64,000 nt of DNA from an uncultured Oscillospiraceae bacterium (lineage in GTDB: Bacteria; Bacillota; Clostridia; Oscillospirales; Oscillospiraceae). The stretch spans positions 1 through 64,000 of the forward strand of contig CAKUEH010000009.1 of NCBI GenBank assembly GCA_934646185.1, in the 5' to 3' direction. A program made the position numbers and the translations under genes. Below are positions 38,904 through 47,985 of the stretch, piece after piece. The notes under the pieces are model-generated. The model had not been told where the DNA came from, did no database searches, and saw nothing but the letters and a program-made list of their open reading frames with translations. The first letter of the stretch is position 1. Every line of letters begins with the position of its first letter.

Positions 38904-40745
38904 CTACGATTCCTCCCTGTGTGTGCGTTCGTATTGCCTGATCTCGTTTAAAAAGTCTGCGCCGTAGCGCTCGGCCTTGACATGGCCGACGCCGGACACC
39001 TCCAGCAGCTCCTGCATGGAGCCGGGCCGCTTCGCGGCCATATCCAGAAGCGTTGCGTTGGAAAAAATGATATAGGCCGGGACGTGCTGCTCCTGCGCGA
39101 CGCGGAAGCGCAGCGCCTTCAATGCGGCGAGGAGCGGATCGTCCGCCCTGGGCACCGCCGTCTTTTTCTTCGGCCCCGGCTCCTGGATGGGCGAACGGCG
39201 GACGCGCGCGAGCACCTGTTCGCCGGAAAACAGCACGCCCGCCGCCTTCGGCGTCGTGTCGATCCCGCCGTGGACGGGATCCGTCTCCAGATATCCTTCG
39301 CGTTCGAGCAGCTCAATCCAGTCCCGGATCTGCGTGCGCGGGACCGCGTGCATCAGCCCATAGGTCGGCAGCGCGTCGAGCCCCAGCTCCCGCACGCGCG
39401 CCGACCGGCCTCCGTACAGCGTCTGGCTCAGAACCGTCATGCCCACGCAGTAGCCGAGCCGGTTCCGCGCGCGCACGACGCAGGACAGGATCATCTGCGC
39501 CTCGCGCGTCAGATCCCGCGTCTCGAATTCCGCCTGACAGTTTCCGCAGTTGCCGCAGGTTTTTTCGTGCGGCTGCCCGAAATAGTCCAGAATATACCCG
39601 CGCAGGCAGCTTTGCGTTTTGCAGTAGCCCGTCATGACCTCCAGCCGGGCCAGATCCTGCGCCTGCACGATCTGCCGCTCTTCGTCGCTCAGCTCCTCGT
39701 TTTCCGAGGAATTGAAGATCAGAAATTTTACCGTTGTGACGTCGCCGGAGGAAAACAGCAGAATGCAGTCGGCAGGAGAACCGTCGCGCCCCGCGCGGCC
39801 GGCCTCCTGATAATACGCCTCCAGACTCTTGGGCATATTATAATGGATGACATAGGAGACGTTTGACTTGTCGATGCCCATGCCGAAGGCGTTGGTCGCG
39901 GCCATGACGGGGCTGCGGTCGCAGATGAACGCCTCCTGATTTTCCCGGCGTTCTTCGGCGTCCAGTCCCGCGTGATAGCGCGTGGCGGCGAAGCCCGCCT
40001 CCCGCAGAAAGCCGCAGACCTGTTCGACCGACTTGCGCGTGGCGCAGTAGACGATGCCGCTCTTGTCCCGGCGCTCGGAGAGCAACTGCAAAAGCGCGGC
40101 GCGCTTATCCTTCGGGCGCAGTACGTCAAAGCGGAGATTGGGCCGGTCAAAGCCGGTCACGACCGTCTCCGGCTCGCGCAGCTGCAAAATGCGGACAATA
40201 TCGGCGCGCACCTGCGCGGTAGCCGTCGCGGTAAAGGCTGCGACGGCCGGGCGGCGCGGGAGCTGCTGCAAAAAATCAACGATCTTTAAATAGCTGGGCC
40301 GAAAATCCTGGCCCCACTGGGAAATGCAGTGCGCTTCGTCGACGGCGATGAGCGGGAGCTCGAGCTCCTGCGCGAGCGCGCAGAAGCCATCGGTCAGCAG
40401 CCGCTCGGGCGCGACGTAGAGCAGCTTATACGCGCCATAGCGCGCGTCCCGATATGCCTCGCGCAGCTCGTCCATGCTCATGGCGCTGTTGATGCACCCG
40501 GCGGGGATCCCCGCGTTCCGCAGCGCCATGACCTGATCCTTCATCAGCGAGATCAGCGGCGAGACGACGAGCGTCAGACCCGGCAGCAGCAGAGCGGGCA
40601 GCTCATAGCAGAGGCTTTTTCCGCCGCCCGTCGGCATGACGCCGAGCGCGTCGCGCCCGGAAAGGACTGCGTCGATCAGCGTCTGCTGCCCCGCGCGGAA
40701 TGCGGAAAATCCAAAAAACTGCCGCAGCGCCGCGATCTTGTCCAT
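38904..40745 (-). CDS. recQ: ATP-dependent DNA helicase RecQ
   Basis: 613-residue 3'-to-5' helicase used in recombination and fork repair. Helicase motifs: Walker A MPTGGGKS (about 37-44), DEAH box AVDEAHCISQWGQDFRP, motif VI YYQEAGRAGRDG. An RQC zinc site (CKTQSCLRGYILDYFG...CGNCGNC) and a C-terminal HRDC domain (about 530-600) complete the standard layout. Its strong promoter faces away from spoVT. First gene of a leftward operon. Confidence 0.97.
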   Translation of the reverse strand: MDKIAALRQFFGFSAFRAGQQTLIDAVLSGRDALGVMPTGGGKSLCYELPALLLPGLTLVVSPLISLMKDQVMALRNAGIPAGCINSAMSMDELREAYRDARYGAYKLLYVAPERLLTDGFCALAQELELPLIAVDEAHCISQWGQDFRPSYLKIVDFLQQLPRRPAVAAFTATATAQVRADIVRILQLREPETVVTGFDRPNLRFDVLRPKDKRAALLQLLSERRDKSGIVYCATRKSVEQVCGFLREAGFAATRYHAGLDAEERRENQEAFICDRSPVMAATNAFGMGIDKSNVSYVIHYNMPKSLEAYYQEAGRAGRDGSPADCILLFSSGDVTTVKFLIFNSSENEELSDEERQIVQAQDLARLEVMTGYCKTQSCLRGYILDYFGQPHEKTCGNCGNCQAEFETRDLTREAQMILSCVVRARNRLGYCVGMTVLSQTLYGGRSARVRELGLDALPTYGLMHAVPRTQIRDWIELLEREGYLETDPVHGGIDTTPKAAGVLFSGEQVLARVRRSPIQEPGPKKKTAVPRADDPLLAALKALRFRVAQEQHVPAYIIFSNATLLDMAAKRPGSMQELLEVSGVGHVKAERYGADFLNEIRQYERTHREES

Positions 40746-40774
40746 GCGCCCGCCCTCCTTCGCCTTTTTTCTAC

Positions 40775-40803
40775 ATTATATCAGCCCCGGCGCGCATTGA
40801 CAA
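40775..40803 (-). promoter_or_regulatory. Predicted recQ promoter
   Basis: On the minus strand TTGTCA (40803-40798), 17 bp, TATAAT (40780-40775). The rest of the 203-bp gap to spoVT shows no other clear element. Confidence 0.65.
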
Positions 40804-40948
40804 GTGCGGAAGCGCGCCGCGGAACGCGCGCCCTTTGCGGAAACGGAACGCGCGAAGCCGCCGCGTTCCCGCCTGCATATTTCTCCTGCGCATGCAAACA
40901 ATAGCTTTGGAACCAGTACAAAACGAAAGGCATTGGAGGAGCTTATTT

Positions 40949-41491
40949 ATGAAAGCAACAGGCATTGTCCGGCGTATCGACGACCTTGGCCGCGTCGTGA
41001 TCCCCAAGGAGATCCGCCGCACCCTGAGGATCCGCGAGGGCGACCCGCTGGAGATCTATACGGAGAAGGACGGCGAGGTGATCTTCAAGAAATACTCGCC
41101 GATGGGAGATCTGGGGGAGTTCGCGGGGCAGATCTGTGAATCGATCGGGAAAAACACCGGGTATATCGCGGCGGTCTGTGACCGGGACGCGATCATTGCG
41201 GTACACGGCGTGCAGAAGCGGGAGCTTCTGGACAAGCGCTGCTCGCAGGAGCTCGAGCAGCTCATGGAGCTGCGGCGCAGCTACTGCTATCAGGACGGCG
41301 ATCTGCCTGTCCGGCCGACGGACGCGTCCGACCGTTACCGCGTCGGCGCCGCGGCCCCTATCGTGACCGAGGGCGATCTGATGGGCTGCGTGCTGATTCT
41401 GAGCGAGGACGGCGCGCCTGCTCTCGACGAGGCGGAGCAGCGGCTCGTGCAGACCGTCGCGGGCTTTCTGGGGCGGCAGATGGAGAGCTGA
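40949..41491 (+). CDS. spoVT: Stage V sporulation protein T
   Basis: 180-residue transcription factor that tunes forespore (sigma-G) genes in endospore formers. The N-terminal AbrB-type swapped-hairpin DNA-binding domain is typical (MKATGIVRRIDDLGRVVIPKEIRRTLRIREGDPLEIY), followed by a GAF-like domain (about 60-175). The length matches the family (about 178). The start is ATG 40949 with TTGGAGGAG; the longer open frame crosses the recQ promoter. Monocistronic. Confidence 0.97.
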   Translation: MKATGIVRRIDDLGRVVIPKEIRRTLRIREGDPLEIYTEKDGEVIFKKYSPMGDLGEFAGQICESIGKNTGYIAAVCDRDAIIAVHGVQKRELLDKRCSQELEQLMELRRSYCYQDGDLPVRPTDASDRYRVGAAAPIVTEGDLMGCVLILSEDGAPALDEAEQRLVQTVAGFLGRQMES

Positions 41492-41494
41492 AAG

Positions 41495-41529
41495 ATCAGG
41501 CAGGGAAGCGGTTCCCTGCCTGATTTTTA
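41495..41529 (+). terminator. spoVT terminator
   Basis: Perfect 13-bp stem ATCAGGCAGGGAA/TTCCCTGCCTGAT (41495-41507 with 41512-41524), 4-nt loop, then TTTTA. Confidence 0.92.
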
Positions 41530-41566
41530 CGCTGCAGAAAAAATAGTGGCGAAGCGGCGGAAAATC

Positions 41567-41575
41567 TGTTATACT
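41567..41575 (+). promoter_or_regulatory. Predicted holB-ricT promoter (-10)
   Basis: Extended -10 TGT-TATACT (41567-41575). The -35 region is weak (TGGCGA at 41547-41552). Confidence 0.4.
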
Positions 41576-41617
41576 ATGATATAAGGCGAAGTATAGGCCG
41601 AGAAAGGAACACCGAAC

Positions 41618-42574
41618 ATGGACTTTACCGGCTTTCTGGGAAATGACGCCGTCAAGACGCGCCTGAGCGGCGCGTTTGCCAGCGGACGTGTGGCGCACAG
41701 CTATCTGATCTGTGGGCCTGTGGGCTCCGGCAAGCATACGCTTGCGCGGCTGCTCGGCGCGGCGATGCAGTGCGAGGGCCGCGGCGGGAAGCTCCCGTGC
41801 GGCGTCTGCTCCGGCTGCCGAAAGGCGTTTGAGGGCGTACACCCGGATATCATCACCGTCGACGACCCCGACCACAAGGCCATGACCGTCGACCCCATCC
41901 GCGCGGCCAGAAGCGACATGTTCATCCGGCCGAACGAAGGAAAGCGCAAGATCTATGTCATTCCGCGCGGGCAGGATATGAACGAGTCCGCGCAGAACGC
42001 GCTGCTGAAAATTCTGGAAGAGCCGCCGGATTACGGCGTGTTTCTGATCCTGTCGACCAACGCCGAGCGGCTCCTGCCCACCATCCGCAGCCGCTGCGCG
42101 GAGCTGCAGCTCGGCCCCGTGGAGCAGAGCGAGGCGATGCCGTTTCTGCGGAAGCATGCGCCGGACAAGCCCGACGGCGTCCTGCGCGCGGCATATCTGC
42201 GCGCGGGCGGCTTTCTGGGCCAGGCGCTGACGCTTTTGCAGGACGCGGAGGACGAGCCGTTCGTCCGGCAGTTTGCCGCGGCCTATGCCGCGCGCGACCG
42301 GATGGCGCTGCTGCGCGTCCTTCTGCCGATGGAAAAGGCGAAGCGGGAGCAGCTGCTTCCCGCGCTGCAGCAGCTGCGCGCGTGCATCTGCGGCGCGCTT
42401 GCGCAGAGGAGCGGACTGGAAGCCGCGTCGGAAAGCGCCGCGCAGATCGTCGCCAGCCGCTCCGGCTCAGAGCTCATACAGGCGTCCGACAGCATACAGG
42501 CTGCCATTGACGCGCTGGCCGCCAACGCATCCGCGGGCGCGGTTGTCGGCTATCTCGCGATGAAGCTGCGCTGA
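41618..42574 (+). CDS. holB: DNA polymerase III subunit delta'
   Basis: 318-residue AAA+ clamp-loader subunit. N-terminal GFLGNDAVKTRL, Walker A GPVGSGKHT, zinc module Cys-x-Cys-xx-Cys in PCGVCSGC, sensor region LLKILEEPPDYGVFLILSTN with the arginine in TIRSRC. The C-terminal domain is divergent, as usual for delta'. It precedes ricT by 56 bp, a conserved pairing in Firmicutes. Confidence 0.95.
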   Translation: MDFTGFLGNDAVKTRLSGAFASGRVAHSYLICGPVGSGKHTLARLLGAAMQCEGRGGKLPCGVCSGCRKAFEGVHPDIITVDDPDHKAMTVDPIRAARSDMFIRPNEGKRKIYVIPRGQDMNESAQNALLKILEEPPDYGVFLILSTNAERLLPTIRSRCAELQLGPVEQSEAMPFLRKHAPDKPDGVLRAAYLRAGGFLGQALTLLQDAEDEPFVRQFAAAYAARDRMALLRVLLPMEKAKREQLLPALQQLRACICGALAQRSGLEAASESAAQIVASRSGSELIQASDSIQAAIDALAANASAGAVVGYLAMKLR

Positions 42575-42630
42575 GCGCGGAACCTGAAATTTTACCTTGC
42601 CGCAGACGCTGCGGCAGATTGGAGAGAACC

Positions 42631-44100
42631 ATGCAAGAACAGATCCCCGACACCGTTCTGGAGCAGCAGACCGCTGCGGCAGAAGCGGAAGAGCAGGCAC
42701 AGGCGCCTGCGGAAGATACACAGCAGCCGGCGGAGGCCGCCGCGCCTGCAAAGGAGGAAGCGCCCGCCCGGCCGGAAGAGCCCGCCGCCGTTACCGTTGT
42801 GGATATCCGCTTCCGCAATAACGCGAAATCCTATTATTTTGACCCCGCAGGACTGACGCTGCAGGCCGGCGCGCACGTCATCATCGACACGGCGCGCGGA
42901 GACGAATTCGGCGTCTGCGCGGCGGGCAACCACCCGGTCAAGCCGCGCGAGCTGGTGCTGCCGCTGCGCAAGGTCCTGCGCGCGGCGACTGAGCAGGACG
43001 AGCGCACGAACGCGGAAAATCAGGAAAAGGAAAAGAAAGCCTTTGAGATCTGCCAGCAGAAGATCGCCGCGCACGGGCTGGAAATGCAGCTCGTCTCGGC
43101 GGAGTGCGCCTTTGACGGCAGCAAGCTGCTGTTCTTCTTCACGGCGGACGGCCGCGTCGATTTCCGCGAGCTGGTCAAGGATCTTGCCTCCGTGTTCCGC
43201 ACCCGCATCGAGCTGCGGCAGATCGGCGTGCGCGACAAGGCCAAGATGGTCGGCGGACTTGGCATCTGCGGCCGGCCCTTCTGCTGCAAGGAATTCCTCG
43301 ACGATTTCCAGCCCGTTTCCATCAAGATGGCCAAGACGCAGAATCTCAGCCTGAACCCGACGAAGATCTCCGGCACGTGCGGCAGGCTCATGTGCTGCCT
43401 GAAATACGAGCAGGAGGCCTATGAGGATCTCATCAAGACCGCGCCGAAGATGGAATCCTTCGTCGACACGCCCGACGGACGCGGGACGGTCATTGAGGTC
43501 AACCTCCTGCGCCAGAGCGTCAGAGTCCGCATGGAGGATCATCCGGAGACCATCGGTACGTATAAAAACACGGATATCTATGTCCTGCGCAGCGGAAAGG
43601 CCCGCAAAAACGATCCGCCGATCCCGCGCGATCTTGCGCCCATTTCCTCCAAGCCGCGCCCGGTGCAGAAAAAGGAAGCCTTTTTCGAGGAGCTGCCGGA
43701 GGTCATTTATCCGGATGCGGTCGCTGTGATCGAGCAGGAGCCGCAGCAGACGCCGGAGACCGTGGGCGAAGAACCCGGCAAGAGCACAAACAGGCGCCGC
43801 CGCCGCGGCGGACGCCGCACAAAACCGGCAGGGGAGCGCCCGCAGGAGACGCCCGCGTCGGAAAAGCCCGCGCCTGCGCCCAAAGAGCAGCCGCGGACCG
43901 ACGCGCCCCGCAGAGACCGCCCCAAAAAGGAGCGCCCGCCCCAGCAGGACAAACCCGAGCGAAAGCCCGCCCCGCAGAAGGAGCGCCCGGAAAAAGCGGA
44001 AGCGTCCCCCGACGGCCAGCCCAAGCCCCGCCGCCGCAGACGCCGCAGCGGAGGCCCCAGAAAGCCGTCCGGCGAGGGTCAGCCGCCGAAAGCAGAATAA
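42631..44100 (+). CDS. ricT: RicT (YaaT) PSP1-domain protein with long basic tail
   Basis: 489 residues. The PSP1 core (about 55-330) contains the cysteine pairs CGRPFCC and CGRLMCC that bind Fe-S clusters in the RicA-RicF-RicT complex, which speeds phosphorelay, competence and RNase Y-dependent mRNA maturation in Bacillus. Extra here: an acidic Gln/Glu/Ala N-terminus (1-55) and a disordered C-terminal tail of about 150 residues rich in Arg, Lys and Pro (TNRRRRRGGRRTKPAG and others), suggestive of RNA or ribosome contact. B. subtilis RicT is only about 275 residues. The start is ATG 42631 with GGAGAG; TTG 42619 is upstream of that RBS. Confidence 0.93.
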   Translation: MQEQIPDTVLEQQTAAAEAEEQAQAPAEDTQQPAEAAAPAKEEAPARPEEPAAVTVVDIRFRNNAKSYYFDPAGLTLQAGAHVIIDTARGDEFGVCAAGNHPVKPRELVLPLRKVLRAATEQDERTNAENQEKEKKAFEICQQKIAAHGLEMQLVSAECAFDGSKLLFFFTADGRVDFRELVKDLASVFRTRIELRQIGVRDKAKMVGGLGICGRPFCCKEFLDDFQPVSIKMAKTQNLSLNPTKISGTCGRLMCCLKYEQEAYEDLIKTAPKMESFVDTPDGRGTVIEVNLLRQSVRVRMEDHPETIGTYKNTDIYVLRSGKARKNDPPIPRDLAPISSKPRPVQKKEAFFEELPEVIYPDAVAVIEQEPQQTPETVGEEPGKSTNRRRRRGGRRTKPAGERPQETPASEKPAPAPKEQPRTDAPRRDRPKKERPPQQDKPERKPAPQKERPEKAEASPDGQPKPRRRRRRSGGPRKPSGEGQPPKAE

Positions 44101-44106
44101 CAGAAA

Positions 44107-44145
44107 CCCCGGCCAGCCGCTCGTTCGCGGCAGGCCGGGGTTTTT
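44107..44145 (+). terminator. ricT terminator
   Basis: Stem CCCCGGCC/GGCCGGGG (44107-44114 with 44133-44140) enclosing an inner GCCGC/GCGGC stem, then TTTTT. Confidence 0.92.
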
Positions 44146-44151
44146 ACAGGC

Positions 44152-44787
44152 TCATGCGCCCGTGAAGCTCTTGCAGTACGGAGCCAGACAGCATTTCCCG
44201 CATTCCGGTCTGCGTGCCGCGCAGACCGCGCGGCCGTGCAGAACCAGCCGGTGGCAGAAATCGGACGATTCCTCCGGCGGCAAAATCGCGCGCAGCTGCT
44301 GCTCGACCTTTGCCGGGTCTTTCCCGCTGGCAAGGCCCAGCAGATTGCAGATGCGGATGCAGTGCGTGTCGCAGACGACCGAGCCGGGCGTTTTATAAAT
44401 ATCGCCCAGCAGCAGATTCGCCGTCTTCCGGCCCACGCCCGGCAGGCGCAGAAGCTCCTCCATCGTGCCGGGGACCCTTCCGCCGTACTCGTCCCGCAGC
44501 ATCCGGCAGGCCAGCACGATATCCTCGGCCTTGTGCTTGTAGAAGCCGCAGGAGTGGACATAGCCCTCGACCTCGGCCACATCGGCCTCCGCAAATGCGT
44601 CCAGCGTCGGATAGCGCGCGAAGAGTGCGGGCGTGACCAGATTGACCCGCGCGTCCGTACACTGCGCGGACAGGCGCACCGCGATCATCAACTCGTAATC
44701 CTTCTCATACTGCAGCGCGCAGAGCGCGTCCGGGTATTCCTGCTTCAGCGCGGCAATGATCCCGGCCACGCGTTCGGCTGTTTCCAT
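44152..44787 (-). CDS. nth: Endonuclease III
   Basis: 211-residue base-excision glycosylase/AP lyase for oxidised pyrimidines. Helix-hairpin-helix with the catalytic Lys (LPGVGRKTANLLL), catalytic Asp in SVVCDTHC, and the C-terminal [4Fe-4S] ligands in Cys-x6-Cys-xx-Cys-x5-Cys spacing (CAARRPECGKCCLAPYC). Divergent from rarA, another DNA-maintenance gene. Confidence 0.97.
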   Translation of the reverse strand: METAERVAGIIAALKQEYPDALCALQYEKDYELMIAVRLSAQCTDARVNLVTPALFARYPTLDAFAEADVAEVEGYVHSCGFYKHKAEDIVLACRMLRDEYGGRVPGTMEELLRLPGVGRKTANLLLGDIYKTPGSVVCDTHCIRICNLLGLASGKDPAKVEQQLRAILPPEESSDFCHRLVLHGRAVCAARRPECGKCCLAPYCKSFTGA

Positions 44788-44857
44788 GCGTTTGTCCCTC
44801 CCGTGAGTTTCTTTTGTCGTATTGTATCATAAATGCACCGGAAAGGGAACCGCCCGC

Positions 44858-44886
44858 TTGTATTTGGCAGCAAAAACCGGTATAAT
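44858..44886 (+). promoter_or_regulatory. Predicted rarA promoter
   Basis: TTGTAT (44858-44863), 17 bp, perfect TATAAT (44881-44886). Confidence 0.65.
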
Positions 44887-44917
44887 ACGTTCAAATCTAA
44901 AAAAGGAGGCGGGCGAT

Positions 44918-46177
44918 ATGTATCAGCCCCTCGCGGACGCGCTTCGTCCGCAGGAATTGTCCGACGTCTGCGGCCAGCAGCATATTCTAGGAGAAAACGG
45001 CCTGCTGCGCCGCATCATCGAGAGCGGCTCCGTGCCGAACATGATCTTCTACGGCCCCTCCGGCACGGGCAAGACGACGGTCGCGAACCTGATCGCAAAA
45101 AAGACGCAGCGAAAATTGTGCAAGCTCAACGCGACGACCGCGTCCTCTGCCGACATCAAGGAGATCTACGCCCAGCTCGATACGTTCCTCGCGCCGAACG
45201 GCGTGCTGCTGTATCTGGACGAGATCCAGTATTTCAACAAAAAGCAGCAGCAGACGCTGCTGGAATACATCGAAAACGGCAAGATCACGCTCATCGCGTC
45301 CACGACGGAAAACCCGTATTTTTACGTCTACAACGCCATTTTGTCGCGCTCGACGGTGTTTGAATTCAAGCCTGTGGAAAAGGACGAGGCGCAGCGCGCG
45401 GTCAGCCGGGCGCTCAATTATCTCGAGTCGCGCGACAGCGTGACCATCCTGCCGGAGCCCGGCGTGAAGGAGCATATCGCGCAGTCCTGCGGCGGTGATA
45501 TCCGCAAAGCGCTCAACGCCGTGGAATTTCTCTATACGGCCACGCGGCCCGAAAACGGCGTCGTCAGGCTCACCATGGCCGACGCGAAGCAGGTCTCGCA
45601 GCGTTCGGCCATGCGCTATGACAAGTCCGGCGACGATCATTATGACGATCTTTCCGCGCTCATGAAGTCCATCCGCGGCTCCGACCCGGACGCCGCCGTG
45701 CATTATCTGGCCCGGTTTTTGGAGGCGGGCGATCTGCCGTCCGCCTGCCGCCGCATTCTGTGCTCCGTGGCGGAGGATATCGGCCTTGCCTACCCGCAGG
45801 CCATCCCCATCGTCAAGGCCTGCGTCGACAGCGCGCTGCAGCTGGGCCTTCCCGAGGCGCGTCTGCCGCTGGCCGACGCGGTGATTTTGCTTGCCACGGC
45901 CCCGAAGTCCAACTCCGGCTGCATGGCCATCGACGCCGCTATCGCCGATGTGAAGGCAGGCAGGACCGGCCCCGTCCCGCGCGAGCTGCAGAACGTCCAC
46001 GCCGACGGCACGGGCTTCGAGCGCGACCAGGGCTATCTCTACCCGCACAATTTCCCGAACCACTGGGTCCGGCAGCAGTACCTCCCCGACGTGATCCGGG
46101 ACCGCGTCTATTATACCTACGGCGACAACAAAACCGAACAGGCCGCCAAACGCTATTGGGACGAGATCAAGAAATGA
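44918..46177 (+). CDS. rarA: Replication-associated recombination protein RarA (MgsA)
   Basis: 419-residue AAA+ ATPase related to clamp loaders, acting at stalled forks. Walker A YGPSGTGKTT, Walker B LLYLDEIQYF (Gln in place of the usual His after DEI), sensor STTENPYFYVYNAILSR, and the C-terminal tetramerisation region with GYLYPHNFPNHWVRQQYLP. The start is ATG 44918 after AAAAGGAGG. Confidence 0.96.
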   Translation: MYQPLADALRPQELSDVCGQQHILGENGLLRRIIESGSVPNMIFYGPSGTGKTTVANLIAKKTQRKLCKLNATTASSADIKEIYAQLDTFLAPNGVLLYLDEIQYFNKKQQQTLLEYIENGKITLIASTTENPYFYVYNAILSRSTVFEFKPVEKDEAQRAVSRALNYLESRDSVTILPEPGVKEHIAQSCGGDIRKALNAVEFLYTATRPENGVVRLTMADAKQVSQRSAMRYDKSGDDHYDDLSALMKSIRGSDPDAAVHYLARFLEAGDLPSACRRILCSVAEDIGLAYPQAIPIVKACVDSALQLGLPEARLPLADAVILLATAPKSNSGCMAIDAAIADVKAGRTGPVPRELQNVHADGTGFERDQGYLYPHNFPNHWVRQQYLPDVIRDRVYYTYGDNKTEQAAKRYWDEIKK

Positions 46178-46185
46178 ACCTGCTC

Positions 46186-46286
46186 AAAAGGCTTCCCTTG
46201 GGCGCAAGGGAAGTTGTCAGCAAAGCTGACTGAAGGGATTCGAACGTCGCAAATTCTGGTACACTCCCAAATACACACAGTCCTGG
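46186..46286 (-). repeat. A-type repeat, copy A10 (partial)
   Basis: Reverse half copy after rarA. Hairpin V is CTTCCC/GGGAAG-type (paired change from CTCCCC/GGGGAG), hairpin IV is GTCAGC/GCTGAC, then GAAGGGATTCGAACG. It decays into the following degenerate B sequence. Confidence 0.82.
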
Positions 46287-46368
46287 TGGGGGCACTCTTG
46301 CTCCGTCTGGCAGAAAGCAGCGAGTTTTCGGAAGTTTACGGCAAATCCGTATGCACGACCATATTCCA
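46284..46368 (+). repeat. Degenerate B-type fragment
   Basis: TGGTGGGGGC..CTCCGTCTGGCAG followed by a core-like stretch (GTTTTCGGAAGTTTACGG). It looks like a decayed B copy lacking its right arm. Confidence 0.5.
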
Positions 46369-46370
46369 AT

Positions 46371-46474
46371 GTAGGGGCGGACGCCTCTGTCCGCCCGCAG
46401 GATGCAGTGTTTTTTGCGGAAATTCACGGAAAATTCGGAACATTTACAGGGCCGACAGAGTCGTCGGCCCCTAC
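46371..46474 (+). repeat. B-type repeat, copy B6
   Basis: 104 bp, GTAGGGGC to GCCCCTAC. The left arm is a decayed GGGCGGACG.../GTCCGCCC palindrome and the right arm a GGGCCGAC/GTCGGCCC palindrome, as in B1. The core is GCAGTGTTTTTTGCGGAAATTC. Confidence 0.9.
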
Positions 46475-46477
46475 AGG

Positions 46478-46506
46478 CAAGACCGCCGGCTGAGCCGGCG
46501 GTCTTG
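46478..46506. terminator. Hairpin at the serpin 3' end
   Basis: Perfect 14-bp inverted repeat CAAGACCGCCGGCT/AGCCGGCGGTCTTG (46478-46491 with 46493-46506) with a 1-nt centre. No T run, so termination is uncertain. Confidence 0.5.
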
Positions 46507-46519
46507 ATGCGTATTTCGC

Positions 46520-47890
46520 TTATTCCGGCTGATTGACCAGTCCGACGAACAGCGGCAGGCCGTCGATGCCGGTGATGGCGAAGACGAACGGCTCGTCGAG
46601 CGTGAAGTCGACCTTCTCCTCCGGCAGCATGATCGCGGTCTCCGCGGGGGCGAGCACGGTATAGGCCGCGGCCTCGCAGCCGTCCTCGTCGATCTTGACG
46701 CGCGCGGCGTGTTTTGCCTGCGTGAGGGCGATGCCGCCCTCGTTCGCGGTCGTGAGCGGCGTGAAATCAGCCTTCATGCCGTCCAGCACATCCGTCATGC
46801 CGAGCTGCGCCAGCGTGTCCAGAAGATCCAGATCGGATGAAACATCAAATTTCGGCAGGCTCAGGTTGACGGTCGCGGACTGCGTCTGCGACCACTCGCC
46901 GTTTGCCAGCAAAAAGCCCAGCGCGTCCTCATTCTGCAGCAGCGCGGCAGCGTCCGTGCCCTCGTCCGGCTTCAGCAGCCACATCCGGCCGCTGTTCTGC
47001 AGCGAGAGCCCGAGGGCCGAAAAGCCGTCGCCGTAATACACGGTGTTATACTCGCTGCTGTGCATGAAATCGACGGTCACATCGCCGTCCGGCGCGTGGA
47101 ACACGTCCTGCGCAGTCGCGCCGTCGTAGAAGCTATCGCTCCACGGCGCGCGGTAGTAGATCGTCGACACCAGCGCGATCACCGTATTGGGGTCGAGCTT
47201 CAGGCTGTTTGCCTGCTCGGTCAGCAGATCTCCGGTGTGCTCGTTGAGCCAGTCGCGCAGCATATGATTGTACGCATCGGAGCCCATTTCCCCGGAAAAC
47301 GCGGAGGCATAATAGTCCTCGCCGAGCGTTTTCAGCGTTTCATCGTTATACGAATATCCGTTCCGCAGCCAGATGGAGTTCGCAAGCGTGCTCGTGACCA
47401 GCCCGTCGTCCCAGCTGTTCTCCGTCCAGAGCTGCGCGGTCTGCTTCTGAAGCGCCTCCAGAGACTCCGCGCCCAGCGCGTCCAGGATCTGCTGCCGCGT
47501 CTGGCCGTCCGTCACGGCGGCCAGCATGGAAAGCGCCATGTACACGTTCAGCGGCGAGCACACAAGGTTTTCCTTACCCGCATCCTGCATCAGGGCGGGA
47601 ATGCCGGTCGTGAACCAGTGGGTCATGGCGGCGGGGTCGGCCAGATCCGCGGTCTTCTCCTGATAGGCATCGTACCACGCGTCCCAGTCCTTGTTGTATT
47701 TCTCGGAATTGAAGCTGCCCGTGCTGCTGATGTAATCCGCCTCGTTCGGATACTGTGCCATGGCAGTCTCCGCCGGCGCGGCCAGCTGCGTCGCCGTCGG
47801 CTCCTCCGCAGGGGTATCCGGTGCGGCTGCGCAGGCTGCCAGCGAGAGCGCGCACGCGGCGGCAAGGATCCATGCAAGAAGTTTTTTCAT
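46520..47890 (-). CDS. Serpin-family serine protease inhibitor, lipoprotein
   Basis: 456 residues. Lipoprotein signal (lipobox LSLAAC), an Ala/Pro/Thr-rich linker with a short bacteria-specific helix region, then a full serpin domain from about residue 90. The hinge is KIDEDGCEAAAYTVLAPAE (canonical EEGTEAAAxT), giving a mobile reactive loop of normal placement; the strand s5A/s4B end DEPFVFAITGIDGLPLFVGLVNQP is typical. Serpins trap serine proteases by loop insertion. The target protease cannot be told; host intestinal or neutrophil proteases are the usual suggestion for gut bacteria. RBS AAAGGAGAG precedes ATG 47890. Confidence 0.94.
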   Translation of the reverse strand: MKKLLAWILAAACALSLAACAAAPDTPAEEPTATQLAAPAETAMAQYPNEADYISSTGSFNSEKYNKDWDAWYDAYQEKTADLADPAAMTHWFTTGIPALMQDAGKENLVCSPLNVYMALSMLAAVTDGQTRQQILDALGAESLEALQKQTAQLWTENSWDDGLVTSTLANSIWLRNGYSYNDETLKTLGEDYYASAFSGEMGSDAYNHMLRDWLNEHTGDLLTEQANSLKLDPNTVIALVSTIYYRAPWSDSFYDGATAQDVFHAPDGDVTVDFMHSSEYNTVYYGDGFSALGLSLQNSGRMWLLKPDEGTDAAALLQNEDALGFLLANGEWSQTQSATVNLSLPKFDVSSDLDLLDTLAQLGMTDVLDGMKADFTPLTTANEGGIALTQAKHAARVKIDEDGCEAAAYTVLAPAETAIMLPEEKVDFTLDEPFVFAITGIDGLPLFVGLVNQPE

Positions 47891-47985
47891 GAAAGATCTC
47901 TCCTTTATCATAAAATGTAGTCTGCTTTTACAGACGCAGAAAAACGATAGAAGTTGCACCCTCTGATTTTATGAAATTTGCCGAC

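Noticed and set aside
44897..44917. Longer N-terminus for rarA from an upstream start at 44822
   Set aside because: It would read through the TATAAT promoter and the AAAAGGAGG site; ATG 44918 gives the family N-terminus.
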